A stretch of DNA of 64,000 bases from Cephalotus follicularis (taxonomy: Eukaryota; Streptophyta; Magnoliopsida; Oxalidales; Cephalotaceae): positions 882,077 to 946,076 of the forward strand of contig BDDD01000560.1 in assembly GCA_001972305.1 (NCBI GenBank). The letters run 5' to 3'. The notes below the pieces were generated by a model that was given only the letters and a program-made list of their open reading frames with translations, made no database searches and had not been told where the DNA came from. Each line of letters opens with the position of its first letter. Within the stretch, counting starts at the first letter, position 1. Made by a program: the position numbers and the translations under genes. Shown piece after piece: positions 1 through 9,802 of the stretch.

Positions 1-1523
1 ACTAATGTACCTGCAGCCTTTATGTGTCTGATGAACAGAGTGTTTCAACCCTATCGTGATCAGTTCGTCGTGATATTTTAGATGACATTCTGATCTACCC
101 AGAGAGCGTTGAGGAACACATGCAGCATTTGAAGATTGTGTTGCAGACACTACGGGAGGAACAGCTGTACGCCAATTCAGCAACTGCGAGTTTTGGCTAG
201 ATCATGTGACTCTCCTAGGTCACATAGTGTCGAGTGAAGGACTGTCAGTGGATCCTTCGGAGATTGAAAGCATTGTCAGTTGGCCCCAACCGAGGAACAT
301 TACGGAGATTCGTAGCTCTTGGGATTGGCTGGCTACTATCGGAGATTCGTCAAGGAGTTTCGAAACTTGCTACACCACTGACACAGTTGACTCAGAAGAA
401 GTCCAACTTGTGTGGAAGGACTGTTGTGAGGCAAGTTTCCAAGAGTTGAAGAGTCGGTTGGTTCTGGAGGGTAATGAGGGATTTGCTATCTGCACTGATG
501 CTTCTGGGAAAGGACTGGAATGCGTTCTTATGCAACATGGTAGGAAGATCGAAGAAGTTAAGCCGTACGAGGAAAGTTATCCCGTACATGATCTTGAGTT
601 GGCAGCCATAGTGTTTGCCTTGCAGAAATGGAGGCAATATCTCTATGGGGCTCAGTTTGAGATCTTTGCTGACCATAAGAGTTGAAATATGTATTTCCCC
701 AGAAGGAGCCCAACAGGGGACAGAGACGATGGGTGGTATTCTTTAACGACTACAACTGCCACACTCAATACCACCCGGAAAAGGACGAAAGTAGGGACTG
801 ATGCGCTGAGTCGCAAGGCGATGATTGCTGAAGCAATGGTTTCACAGTGGGAGCTATTGAAGGAGTTTCAGAGATGGAATCCATTCATGGTTTCCGAGGG
901 GTTATGGTGACACGTATGAGAGCACAACCGGAACTTCTGGAGCGTATTCTGATTGCTCAGTATAGGGACTCTGAATTGTGGAGTATCCGTGAGAACCTAG
1001 ACACTAAGCCTTAGTTCTCCATTCATACTAATGGCATATTGATGTTCCGGGGAAGGATATGTGTTCCGGATGACGAGAGCATCAAGGATGAGCTACTGCA
1101 ACAAGCTCACCAATCAAACTACAGTGTCCACCCGGGAAGTACCCTTGCGGGGCACGACCTGCAAAGAAACTACTGGTAGCGTAGTATGAAACGAGAGATT
1201 GCTGAAAATGTGGCAAGATTTTGACCTGTCAGCAAGTGAAAGCTGAACATCAGAAATCTGCTGGAATGTTACAATCGCTACCAGTGGTTGAATAGAAATG
1301 GGAGCATGTGACCATGGACTTTGTATCGGAATTGCCGAGGTGACAATGGATCGAATGGAAAAGGTATTGAGGAACAAGACCATTCCATTGGTAAAAGTAC
1401 GGTGGCGTCTCACGGAGCTGAGGAAGCTACATGGGAACGCGAGGATGAAATGATGGAGACATTTCCCCCCCTTGTTCGGGAGGTAAGGGCTAAATTCGAG
1501 GACGAATTTTCTTTAAGGAGGTA
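1..1523 (+). pseudogene. Element D, left: decayed gypsy pol (RT end, RNase H, integrase remnant, chromodomain)
   Basis: This is the 3' part of a Tekay/Del-type Ty3/gypsy polyprotein, entering the window inside reverse transcriptase ([14 protein letters not shown] at about 16-54). The YxDD box near 75-95 is lost to a frameshift and a TAG. The RNase H core is still readable, with TDASGKG near 494-514 and [15 protein letters not shown] near 589-633. The integrase zinc-binding region is decayed (SVHPGS near 1125; LTCQQVKAEHQ near 1222-1255). The D,D35E core is missing: at about 1343 the sequence jumps from the start of the core to the chromodomain ([11 protein letters not shown], about 1347-1380). 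Many stops and frameshifts make it a pseudogene. It abuts a purine tract and LTR, so this is the downstream end of a plus-strand element. Family assignment is firm because A and H give full-length comparisons. Confidence 0.85.
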
Positions 1524-1527
1524 GGAA
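1510..1527 (+). other. Polypurine tract of element D
   Basis: The purine-rich run TTAAGGAGGTAGGAA lies immediately 5' of the LTR start. It matches the PPT position in A and H (read on their minus strand). PPTs prime plus-strand DNA synthesis in LTR retrotransposons. Confidence 0.65.
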
Positions 1528-2845
1528 TATAATAACCGCAAATTCAATTAATGTATATTGATTTCCATGTTTAAAATAAATATACATTTTAATTGAATTA
1601 TCTGCCCAATTATCATAATTTTGTGATTGGTAATTGCTTGGGATGAATGGAGATGCATTTGGTGAAAATCAAACTCAAAGAACCCTAAAACAACCCTTGA
1701 CAGCCGACTGTCACAAGGGAACAGTCGACTGCCTGGAGCGTGTTGAGGACAGTCGACTGGCCGATGCATCCAGTCGACTGGAATTGCGGCAAAACAGGTG
1801 TCTGTGCACATGTGAGACAGGACAGTGGCGTGGCATGCAAGGGGACAGGTGTCGTGGGCATGCACCAGCTGCCATGACATGTAAGGAAGGCCCGTGCATG
1901 TGCTCTGCCAGATTCAGACCTGTAACCTGCAAAATCAAAGACAGAAAAGTGAGAAATGACAAGGAAAGAAGAATGCATGTGAGAGAGAGAAGGAAGGAGG
2001 GAGGCTGAGTAAATGCTCTGGCGAATTCAAAGGTTCCTAACCTCTATATCAGTTGTCCAGAGGCTGAACCTGAGTGTTAGAAACCACTGAATTGAGGAGA
2101 ATTGCTAGAGGATTGGAGGAGCTTGCATGTGGATGGTTTAGAGCTCAATGGAGGGAACTTGGAAGCTTGGACTTCTCCTGATAAGTTCCAATCCGAAATC
2201 TCTGCTATGTTAATGATGTAACTAAAGGATGTTAATATCTTCTGTTAACCTAGTAAGGATTCGCAACTTCTTGAATTAAATGGAATTGAAAGGGTAATAT
2301 GCGAGTAAGAACATGGACATGAAGCTTTGAGGACTATATAACTCTAACTCGAATTGAACCTGTTGGTTAGTTGTATATTGCCTCCTGATTCTCTTAGATG
2401 TATATATTCATCCTCTGTCAACACATTAATCCGAAATTAAAAGATGCTTGACATAGAGTTCTAAAGAGAAGTGGTAATGGGAACTTGAGACTTAAAGGAT
2501 TGGTAATAAGCTACTATAGAAGTAGTAATAGTATCTGAGTAATTACTAAAACTCCCTGTGTTGATGCATGTATCCATAAACATGCATGTTTAGATTATAA
2601 CCTGCTGAATTGAAGATTGTTGGTGTAAAAGGGCTTGGAAGCTTTAAAGAGAAAGATCACTCAATTGATCTTGGGATAGCAATTTGAGGTAGGGGTAGTG
2701 TTATGTTTTGGAAGATATGTTCATGCATTTTATGTATGTTAATTCCTTATGGCATTGAACTGATTGGCATTGAAATTATACTACATATACACTGTTCTGC
2801 CTGCATTCAGGGCAAAAACAGTCGACTGTTATTGAAAACAGTCGA
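1528..2845 (+). repeat. Element D LTR, first part (interrupted by element A)
   Basis: The LTR starts TATAATAACCGC, where related LTRs start TGTAATAACCGC (A, read on minus) or TGTAAGAACCGC (H), so the terminal TG has become TA. It carries palindromes at 1701 (CAGCCGACTG), 1722, 1750 and 1771 (CAGTCGACTG), i.e. spacings of 21, 28 and 21 bp, and another at 2819. It breaks at 2845 inside the next palindrome, where element A is inserted, and resumes after 12951. No coding sequence is evident in this stretch. Confidence 0.85.
2841..2845. repeat. Target site duplication of element A, left copy (GTCGA)
   Basis: GTCGA immediately precedes the A terminus TGTCACACC and is repeated at 12947-12951 directly after the other terminus (ATTACA). 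It is a perfect 5-bp duplication, the usual size for Ty3/gypsy integration. Confidence 0.95.
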
Positions 2846-5074
2846 TGTCACACCCCGTTTTCCATTCACGTACAATGGACCAGCATATGTGGTGATATCA
2901 GAAATAAGCATAAATATTATTCAAGCAATATCATCAAAATACATAAACAATTTGCGGAAGCAGTTATTAAGCTGAAATATAACAAGCCGTCCGCACGCAT
3001 CCCATACTACGTGCGGGTAAAACAACAGTTATCCTTCATAAGGAAAATACATCAACGAGGTATGAACCGTTCAATACAATACGATACATCAAATAATTGA
3101 AATAACAACCTTAACCAAAGTAAGAAGCTATCCAAGCTTCAGCGGCAATCTTCCGAGTCTTCGCTTAATCTGAAATTGTAGGGGTTAGCCGTTATCGTCA
3201 CTTGGCTAAGTAGAATGATAATGTATGATAAGGAATATATGAATGCAACATGTATGACAATTTATATCAAAATAACATTTAATGAGCCAATATATAAGCA
3301 ATCATGCCAAGTGGCCATGAACAATCCATATGCAGGAATACCGCACAACAAGGGTACAATCAATTCAACACTCACTTGGTTGTCACATGTCGCTAACTCC
3401 TAGCACTAACAGTGCACCACCTAACTATCACCCTGCGCTCCGAGAATGACAGATTAGGTAACACTTACTACCGGCGTTGGCGTGTAGTTTAACACTGCAA
3501 ACACACTTAGGTGATGTCTGGCCAACTCCTGGCGCTCAGAATCACATTCCCGTAGTCAGTGACAAATTCCGTCACCAACCACGGCACTCATACACAATCA
3601 ATACAATCAATTCAAGAATAATATTACATATATCATCAATATGCAATAGAAAGTAGTTTTCTTCAGAAACTATAACACTTCACTTATCGTACCTCTCTTT
3701 GGAGGAAAACGACATCACTTCAATGCTGGTTTTCAATTTGGAAAACAAAATAGTAGGTACCTCTCATATAGGAGGAAAAATCAGTAGTTTATTTGGCAAT
3801 AATCATTCACTTGATTGATCTTTCTCTTTGAGTTCCAAGTCACTTTCACCAATCACTCTCTCAATTCCAGTAGAATCAATCTATGCATGATTGTTTAAGA
3901 ACATATGCATCAATATCAGTAGGTTTTCAATGTTCTAACACTAGTCCAATCACTAGCTCATTGAGTCATTAATATCATTTCACCACTTTCCTTTGAACTC
4001 TACGTCAAGTATCATTAATCTTCGATTCATTGTTCTTAACTTGTTTTGACAGAAGATATATACATGAAATCAGTGTATATATATATATATGCTAATCAAT
4101 TACTATAATCATTATCTAGTTGCATCAAGAATTACTAGAACTCTTAAGTCTCTAGTTCTATTTAAAACACTCTCCATTTTCCAAATAATTTACTCAATCC
4201 ATCTACTGATTTGCATGTTTCAATAGTAGGTATATACATACTTAGGAGTCATTAAGCATATCCTAACATTAACAACAATTATAATCCATTCTAGAGACTA
4301 TATCACCAATTCCACTTGATTTCATTATTACTTTCCATTTCAATTCCAAAGATTGTTATTCCAATCCATTAACAGATGATATACAACATTTTTCCTAGTC
4401 ATTTAATCATCAAAATAACAAAGAATTTGGATCAAGGACTTACCAAGAGTCTAAAGCTTCAAAGTTCCTTCTTTTGAGCTTTCTAACATCTCCAATGCAA
4501 GCTCCAATGATTCCTCTCTTCACTTAATGTTTTCTAATACTCCTTTCACCATTTCATCAGCAGATATAACTCTCAAAACCCTCTGAATTCGACAGATTTG
4601 TCACCTACTCACATGCACTCACCTTCCACTCTTTCTTTCCACCTACAGGCCTTGTCCTCTTTCACTTTTCAGCTTAAATTAATCAATTTGTGTTTGTTAG
4701 GTCTACAGAGAACATGCAAACATTCCTCTTTTGTATGTTCTGGCAGGAGGTGAGACATAAGTGCCATTCCCACCTGTCATCTTGTCTAAGCACATGCTAG
4801 GCATCTCTCCAGGAGCAATCCAGTCGACTGGAATTAGTGGGCAGTCGACTGCCTTCCTCACGTGGCAAACAGTCGACTGTTGCCCTGTGACAGTCGGCTG
4901 TTTGGGGCTGGATTAGGGTTTCCAAGTCTTGATACATCCCTAATCGTACACCCAATCATTCCAAGCAATTACCAATCATAGGAATCAATATAACTGGATA
5001 AATAACTCAATTAAAATGTATATTTTATTTCAAAATTAAATCAATATACATTAATTGAAGTTGCGGTTATTGCA
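2846..5074 (-). repeat. Element A 3' LTR (2,229 bp, shortened)
   Basis: It begins TGTCACACCCCG and ends TTATTGCA on the plus strand. It aligns with 9803-12946 but lacks two blocks. One is a 595-bp segment between CACTTGA repeats (joined at 3808-3814). The other is one copy of a 323-bp tandem repeat. Together with a 3-bp insertion (AAC in CACAACAAGG) these account exactly for the 915-bp length difference. The CAGTCGACTG array at 4821, 4842, 4870 and 4891 is kept. The second array of the full LTR is lost with the 595-bp block. Confidence 0.93.
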
Positions 5075-5090
5075 TTCCCCCCTCCTTACA
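5075..5090 (-). other. Polypurine tract of element A
   Basis: On the minus strand TGTAAGGAGGGGGGAA directly precedes the 3' LTR start TGCAATAACC. Position and composition are those of a retrotransposon PPT. Confidence 0.85.
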
Positions 5091-5120
5091 GAAAATTCGT
5101 CCTCGAATTTAGTTCTTACA

Positions 5121-7118
5121 TCACAATCCGAATAGGTGGGGAAATGTCTCCCTCATTTCTTCCTCACGCTCCCACGTAGCTTCCTCAGCTCCGTGAAAAT
5201 GCCACAACACTTTGACCATTGGGTTGGTCTTGTTCCTCAGAACCTTTTCCATTCTATCCACAATCCTTGTCGGCCTTTCTTCATATGTCAATCTCGGACT
5301 AATGAATCCAGGATCGTAGCTCAAAATGTGAGATGGGTCGGGTACGTATTTCCGTAACATGGAAACATGAAATACGTTATGCACGTCCGACAAGCTAGGC
5401 GGTAGTGCAATCTGATATGCTACCTCTCCCACACTCTCCAGTATCTCGTAAGGTCCAATATATCTTGGAGCCAGCTTCCCTTTAAGGCCAAAACGGTAAA
5501 TCCCTTTCGAAGGCGAGATCTTCAAGAACACATGATCCCCCTTCTCAAATTCCAGCTTCCTTTTCTTGCTATCGGCGTAACTCTTCTGCCGACTCTGTGC
5601 AGTTAGTAGTCTCTTCTTGATCATCTCCACTTTATCAGTGGTCTCTTGTACTAGGTCTGGTCCCAATACTTGTCTCTCACCTACTTCGTCCCAACAAATA
5701 GGTGATCTACACTTCCTTCCGTACAAGGCTTCATACGGAGCCATTCCGATGCTGGTGTAAAAACTGTTGTTGTAGGAGAACTCAATCAATGCCAGATGAT
5801 CCTCCCAACTCCCAGCAAAATCAATCATACAAGCCCACAACATATCCTCCAGTGTCTGGATCGTACGTTCGGACTGTCCGTCAGTCCGTGGATGAAATGG
5901 AGTGCTAAAGTTCAAGGTTGTTCCCATAGCTGCTTGGAATTTCTTCCAGAACCTTGAAGTAAATCTAGCATCTCGGTCGCAGACAATACTGACCGGCACC
6001 CCATGCAATCTCACTATCTCCCGAATATACAATCGAGCAAGCTTCCCGATAGAATATGTCATGTTCATCGGAAGAAAGTGTGCAGACTTAGTGAGTCTGT
6101 CTACAACTACCCACACTGCTTCGTGCTGGTTCCGTGACTTCGGTAATCCGGACACAAAGTCCATGGTCACGTGCTCCCATTTCCACTCAACAACTGGTAG
6201 CGATTGTAGCAGTCCCGCAGGTTTCTGATGTTCAGCCTTCACTCGCTGACAGGTCAAACATCTTGCTACATATTCTGCGATTTCCCATTTAATACCGGTC
6301 CACCAGTAATTCTTCTTCAGGTCGTGCCACATCCTCGAACTCCCTGGGTGAACACTGTATCTTGATTTATGAGCTTGTTGCAGTAGCTCATTCTTGATAC
6401 TCTCATCATCCGGAACACATATCCTCCCCCGGAACCTCAATATGCCATCAGTACGTACAGAGAACTCAGAATCAACGTCTAGGTTCTCGCGAATATTCCA
6501 CAATTCAGCATCACTATACTGAGCAGTCAAAATACGCTCGAGAAGTTCCGGTTGTGCTCTCATACTTGCCATAATTACTCCTCGGGAAACCATGAATGGA
6601 TTCCATCTCTGAAATTCTTCCAATAGATTCCACTGTGACCCCATACCTCCAGGAATCATCGCCTTGCGACTCAGCGCATCAGCCACTACATTTGCCTTTC
6701 CCGGGTGGTATTGGATATTGCAGTTGTAGTCATTGAAGAACTCCACCCATCGTCTTTGTCTCATGTTGAGCTCCTTCTGGGAAAACAAGTATTTTAAACT
6801 CTTGTGGTCAGTAAAGATTTCAAACTGAGCTCCATAGAGATAGTGCCTCCATTTCTGCAAAGCAAACACTATGGCTGCCAATTCAAGATCGTGCACGGGA
6901 TAATTTTCCTCGTACGACTTTAACTTCCTTGATGCGTATGCAATCACCCTACCATGTTGCATCAGAACGCATCCCAATCCTTTCCCAGAAGCATATGTGT
7001 AGACAGTAAAGCCCTCATTACCTTCTGGTAATGCCAACACTGGAGCCGAAATCAACCAACTCTTCAACTCTTGAAAACTCGCTTCACAGGAATCATCCCA
7101 CACAAAGCTGGACTTCTT
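5121..7118 (-). CDS. Element A pol, C-terminal half: RNase H, integrase, chromodomain
   Basis: This open stretch of about 660 codons continues the gag-pol frame after the TAG at 7121-7119. RNase H comes first, but its first catalytic Asp is Tyr: VYTYASGKG, codon 6995-6993, where H reads [30 protein letters not shown] and VADALSRK are kept. Integrase follows, with an HHCC zinc domain (SVHPGSSRM to ARCLTCQ) and a D,D35E core ([28 protein letters not shown]). The GPF/Y motif is PRYIGPYEIL, and the C terminus is a chromodomain-like module ([18 protein letters not shown]). In the family these parts insert cDNA into chromatin and guide target choice. The integrase looks intact by motif; the RNase H should be dead. 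Confidence 0.9.
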   Translation of the reverse strand, partial: KKSSFVWDDSCEASFQELKSWLISAPVLALPEGNEGFTVYTYASGKGLGCVLMQHGRVIAYASRKLKSYEENYPVHDLELAAIVFALQKWRHYLYGAQFEIFTDHKSLKYLFSQKELNMRQRRWVEFFNDYNCNIQYHPGKANVVADALSRKAMIPGGMGSQWNLLEEFQRWNPFMVSRGVIMASMRAQPELLERILTAQYSDAELWNIRENLDVDSEFSVRTDGILRFRGRICVPDDESIKNELLQQAHKSRYSVHPGSSRMWHDLKKNYWWTGIKWEIAEYVARCLTCQRVKAEHQKPAGLLQSLPVVEWKWEHVTMDFVSGLPKSRNQHEAVWVVVDRLTKSAHFLPMNMTYSIGKLARLYIREIVRLHGVPVSIVCDRDARFTSRFWKKFQAAMGTTLNFSTPFHPRTDGQSERTIQTLEDMLWACMIDFAGSWEDHLALIEFSYNNSFYTSIGMAPYEALYGRKCRSPICWDEVGERQVLGPDLVQETTDKVEMIKKRLLTAQSRQKSYADSKKRKLEFEKGDHVFLKISPSKGIYRFGLKGKLAPRYIGPYEILESVGEVAYQIALPPSLSDVHNVFHVSMLRKYVPDPSHILSYDPGFISPRLTYEERPTRIVDRMEKVLRNKTNPMVKVLWHFHGAEEATWEREEEMRETFPHLFGL

Positions 7119-8789
7119 CTAAGTTAACTGTGTCAGTGGTGTAGCAAGCTTCGAGAATCCCTCGATGAATCTTCGGTAGTAGCCAGCCAATCCCAAGAAA
7201 CTACGTACCTCCGTAACGTTCTTCGGTTGGGGCCAATAAACAATGCTTTTGATCTTTGAAGGATCCACTGGCAATCCTTCGCTTGACACAATGTGACCTA
7301 GGAACGTCACATGATCCAGCCAGAATTCACACTTGCTGAATTTGGCATACAACTGTTCCTTCCGTAGTGTCTGCAATACAATCCGCAAATGCTGCATGTG
7401 TTCCTCAGTACTCTTCGAATAATTCAGGATGTCGTCAAGAAAGATAACAACAAACTGATCCAAATAAGGCTGGAACACTCTGTTCATCAGACACATAAAG
7501 GCTGCAGGAGCATTAGTCAAACCAAACGGCAATATCAGAAATTCGTAATGCCCATATCTGGTTCGAAATGCGGTTTTCTCCACATCACCTTCCTTGATCC
7601 TCAACTGATGGTAACCTGTCCTCATGTCAAGTTTGGAGTATACAGTTGAGCCTTGCAATTGGTCGAACAACTCCTCAATGTGTGGTAGAGGATACTTATT
7701 CTTTACCGTCACTTGATTAAGTAGCCTGTAGTCAATGCATAGCCGCATCGATCCATCCTTCTTCTTTACAAACAGAACCAGTGCGCCCCACGGTGATACA
7801 CTCGGTCTGATAAATCCTTTGTCAAGATAATCTTGCAGTTGAACTTTCAACTCCTTCAGCTCAGCAGGAGCCATTCGGTATGGTGCTCTAGATATAGGAG
7901 CAGTCCCAGGCAATAGCTCAATGCTGAACTCGACATCTCTCTCCGGTGGCAACGAAGTGAGTTCATCTGGAAACACATCAGGAAATTCACATACAACAGG
8001 CACTTGTTCAATATTAGGCGTACCTTTAGTATGGTCAATTACGTATGCTAAGTAACCTTCGCATCCTTGCTTGAGATATTTTTGTGCTCGTGTATATGAA
8101 ATGATCGGAGCAGTAACATTCTTCTCTCCGATAAACTTGCACTCCGTCCCATCTTGTAAATAGAAGGTCATCATCTTGTTGTAGCAATCAACACAAGCAT
8201 GATGAGCATACAGCCAATCCATCCCCAAGATTACATCAAAATCTCGGATAGGTAACACAATTAGATCAGCCAATAACTGAACCCCAGCTACTGTGATCTC
8301 ACAGTTTTTCACAATAGAATCAGATAGAAGACAAGTACCCGCAGGAGTACTCACTTCCAAAACATATGATAGTCTAGAAATAATGCCATGCAGATTACGA
8401 GCAAACTCAGATGCAATGAATGAATGTGTAGCACCAGGATCAATCAGTACATGAGCTAATATGTCAGATATCAAAATGGTACCTCCCACAACAGTAGTAG
8501 ATTCTGGCACATCATCTCTAGATAAGGTATAGACCCAACCTTTCATAATCCCCTTCCCGGTGTCTCTTCGCGGTTGAGCCGCCGCAGCACTACCACTAGC
8601 ACCAGCATTCCCTTGTTGACCACGCACTTGATCCTTCAACATTGGGCAATCTTTCAGGATGTGATCTTGTGAGCCACACTTCAAGCACCTTCCCGCCTTC
8701 TTCCAGCATTTAGACTCATTATGATTCGGACGACCACAGAAAGTACATTCTTCAGAGTTCTGCTGGCATCTTCGGTTAGGAGTTCTTGA
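7119..8789 (-). CDS. Element A pol, N-terminal half: zinc knuckle, protease, reverse transcriptase
   Basis: The frame is open from just after a TGA (8792-8790) to a TAG (7121-7119). It starts with two zinc-knuckle-like motifs ([14 protein letters not shown], then [14 protein letters not shown] near 8690-8645). The aspartic protease active site reads [10 protein letters not shown] (Asp codon near 8441), with DPG instead of the common DTG/DSG. The RT follows: [49 protein letters not shown], the catalytic FLDDIL at about 7442-7428, and [13 protein letters not shown]. The TAG falls at QLT*KKSS, where H has CAG, so it is one C-to-T change. By function this makes viral-like proteins and cDNA; this copy is interrupted. 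Confidence 0.9.
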   Translation of the reverse strand, partial: SRTPNRRCQQNSEECTFCGRPNHNESKCWKKAGRCLKCGSQDHILKDCPMLKDQVRGQQGNAGASGSAAAAQPRRDTGKGIMKGWVYTLSRDDVPESTTVVGGTILISDILAHVLIDPGATHSFIASEFARNLHGIISRLSYVLEVSTPAGTCLLSDSIVKNCEITVAGVQLLADLIVLPIRDFDVILGMDWLYAHHACVDCYNKMMTFYLQDGTECKFIGEKNVTAPIISYTRAQKYLKQGCEGYLAYVIDHTKGTPNIEQVPVVCEFPDVFPDELTSLPPERDVEFSIELLPGTAPISRAPYRMAPAELKELKVQLQDYLDKGFIRPSVSPWGALVLFVKKKDGSMRLCIDYRLLNQVTVKNKYPLPHIEELFDQLQGSTVYSKLDMRTGYHQLRIKEGDVEKTAFRTRYGHYEFLILPFGLTNAPAAFMCLMNRVFQPYLDQFVVIFLDDILNYSKSTEEHMQHLRIVLQTLRKEQLYAKFSKCEFWLDHVTFLGHIVSSEGLPVDPSKIKSIVYWPQPKNVTEVRSFLGLAGYYRRFIEGFSKLATPLTQLT

Positions 8790-8792
8790 TCA

Positions 8793-9698
8793 GAAATTGT
8801 TGCGTCGAAAACCTCCTTGATTCTTATTTCCAGACCTTGCAGAACCAGTAGGTTTGTTGTTGCCTTGCCCTTGTGACTGTGCTGGTCTCGATGGAACAGC
8901 TCGAGACCGTTCTACTCTCCTTTCATTCACATCAGCTTCAAAAATCCCAGCTCTCTCAGCAATATCTACAAAAGATGTTAGCTGCAACAATAACAACTTA
9001 GATCGGATATCTGGACGAAGGCCTTTCAGGAACCTTCAGATCTTTCTGGATTCACCCTCTACGAGATAGGGCGTGTGTCGGGCTAACTCCACGAAACGGG
9101 TCTGGTACTGAGCCACCGCCATATCACCTTGACGTAGGTCCATCAGCTCTGTCTCTCTCCTCTCTCGCTCCATCTATGGAATATAAGCTGCAGAGAACTC
9201 TGCTTGGAATCAGTCCCAAGTTTTGTCCAGATCTCGAGATTCCCACTTTGCTTCAATCATTTCCCACCCATGAGTAGCTTCACCCCACAGACGGTACACA
9301 GCAAAGGTAATCTTTTGTTCATCCGTACACCTCAAGGCATCAAATATCCTCTCCATGTCTCTCATCCATCGTTCCGCTACATTGGCATCCAACTCTCCCA
9401 GAAATGTAGGAGGGTTCTGCCTCATGAACCGCTCTAAGTCTCTGCCAAAATCACCAACATGGTTGACTTCTGGAACACACTGTCGGGCTTGAGTAGCCTC
9501 ATACATCTGTCTCATCTGTTCCATGTGAGCCGCATTGGCTTGGATCTGTTGCTGGAAAAGATCAGCCATGCGCTCGAAGTTACTCCTCTCATCATGCACT
9601 GGAGGAACATTTACTTCCGGGGCATCTTCGTGAACAGGCGGGGCCTCGTTTACTTCGTCAGCTCTACGCCTTCCACGTCTACCACTCCTTCGATCCAT
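8793..9698 (-). pseudogene. Element A gag (capsid/nucleocapsid), broken by nonsense codons
   Basis: The start is ATG at 9698-9696 (MDRRSGRRGRRR), chosen because H and D begin gag at the same point (MDPRGGRR, MDLRR). The frame also extends a few codons upstream to another Met. The retrotransposon gag domain is visible (LERFMRQNPPTF, WMRDMERIFDALRC, FAVYRLWGEATHGWE, LRQGDMAVAQYQTRF, HTPYLVEGES). Stops lie at 9212-9210 (TGA), 9176-9174 (TAG), 9038-9036 (TGA) and 8792-8790 (TGA). All are in one frame with no frameshift, and pol continues in the same frame. Gag packages the element RNA into cytoplasmic particles. Confidence 0.88.
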
Positions 9699-9785
9699 TC
9701 TGTTTCCTATATGGAATGACAAAAATCATTAGGAAACAATTCACAACTTCCGAGAAACTTATCCCAGCTTAGCATATATGGAATA

Positions 9786-9798
9786 TGCTCTGATACCA
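9786..9798 (-). promoter_or_regulatory. Primer-binding site of element A (initiator tRNA-Met type)
   Basis: On the minus strand TGGTATCAGAGCA lies four bases inside the 5' LTR end. It is complementary to the 3' end of plant initiator tRNA-Met, the usual primer for this group. Confidence 0.92.
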
Positions 9799-9802
9799 TG
9801 CT

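Noticed and set aside
5136..6228. Plus-strand open frames over A and H pol
   Set aside because: They are antisense shadows of the conserved minus-strand polyprotein and recur at the same places in both copies.
9786..9798. tRNA-Met gene
   Set aside because: Only the 12-13 bases complementary to the tRNA 3' end are present, next to an LTR. This is a primer-binding site, not a gene.
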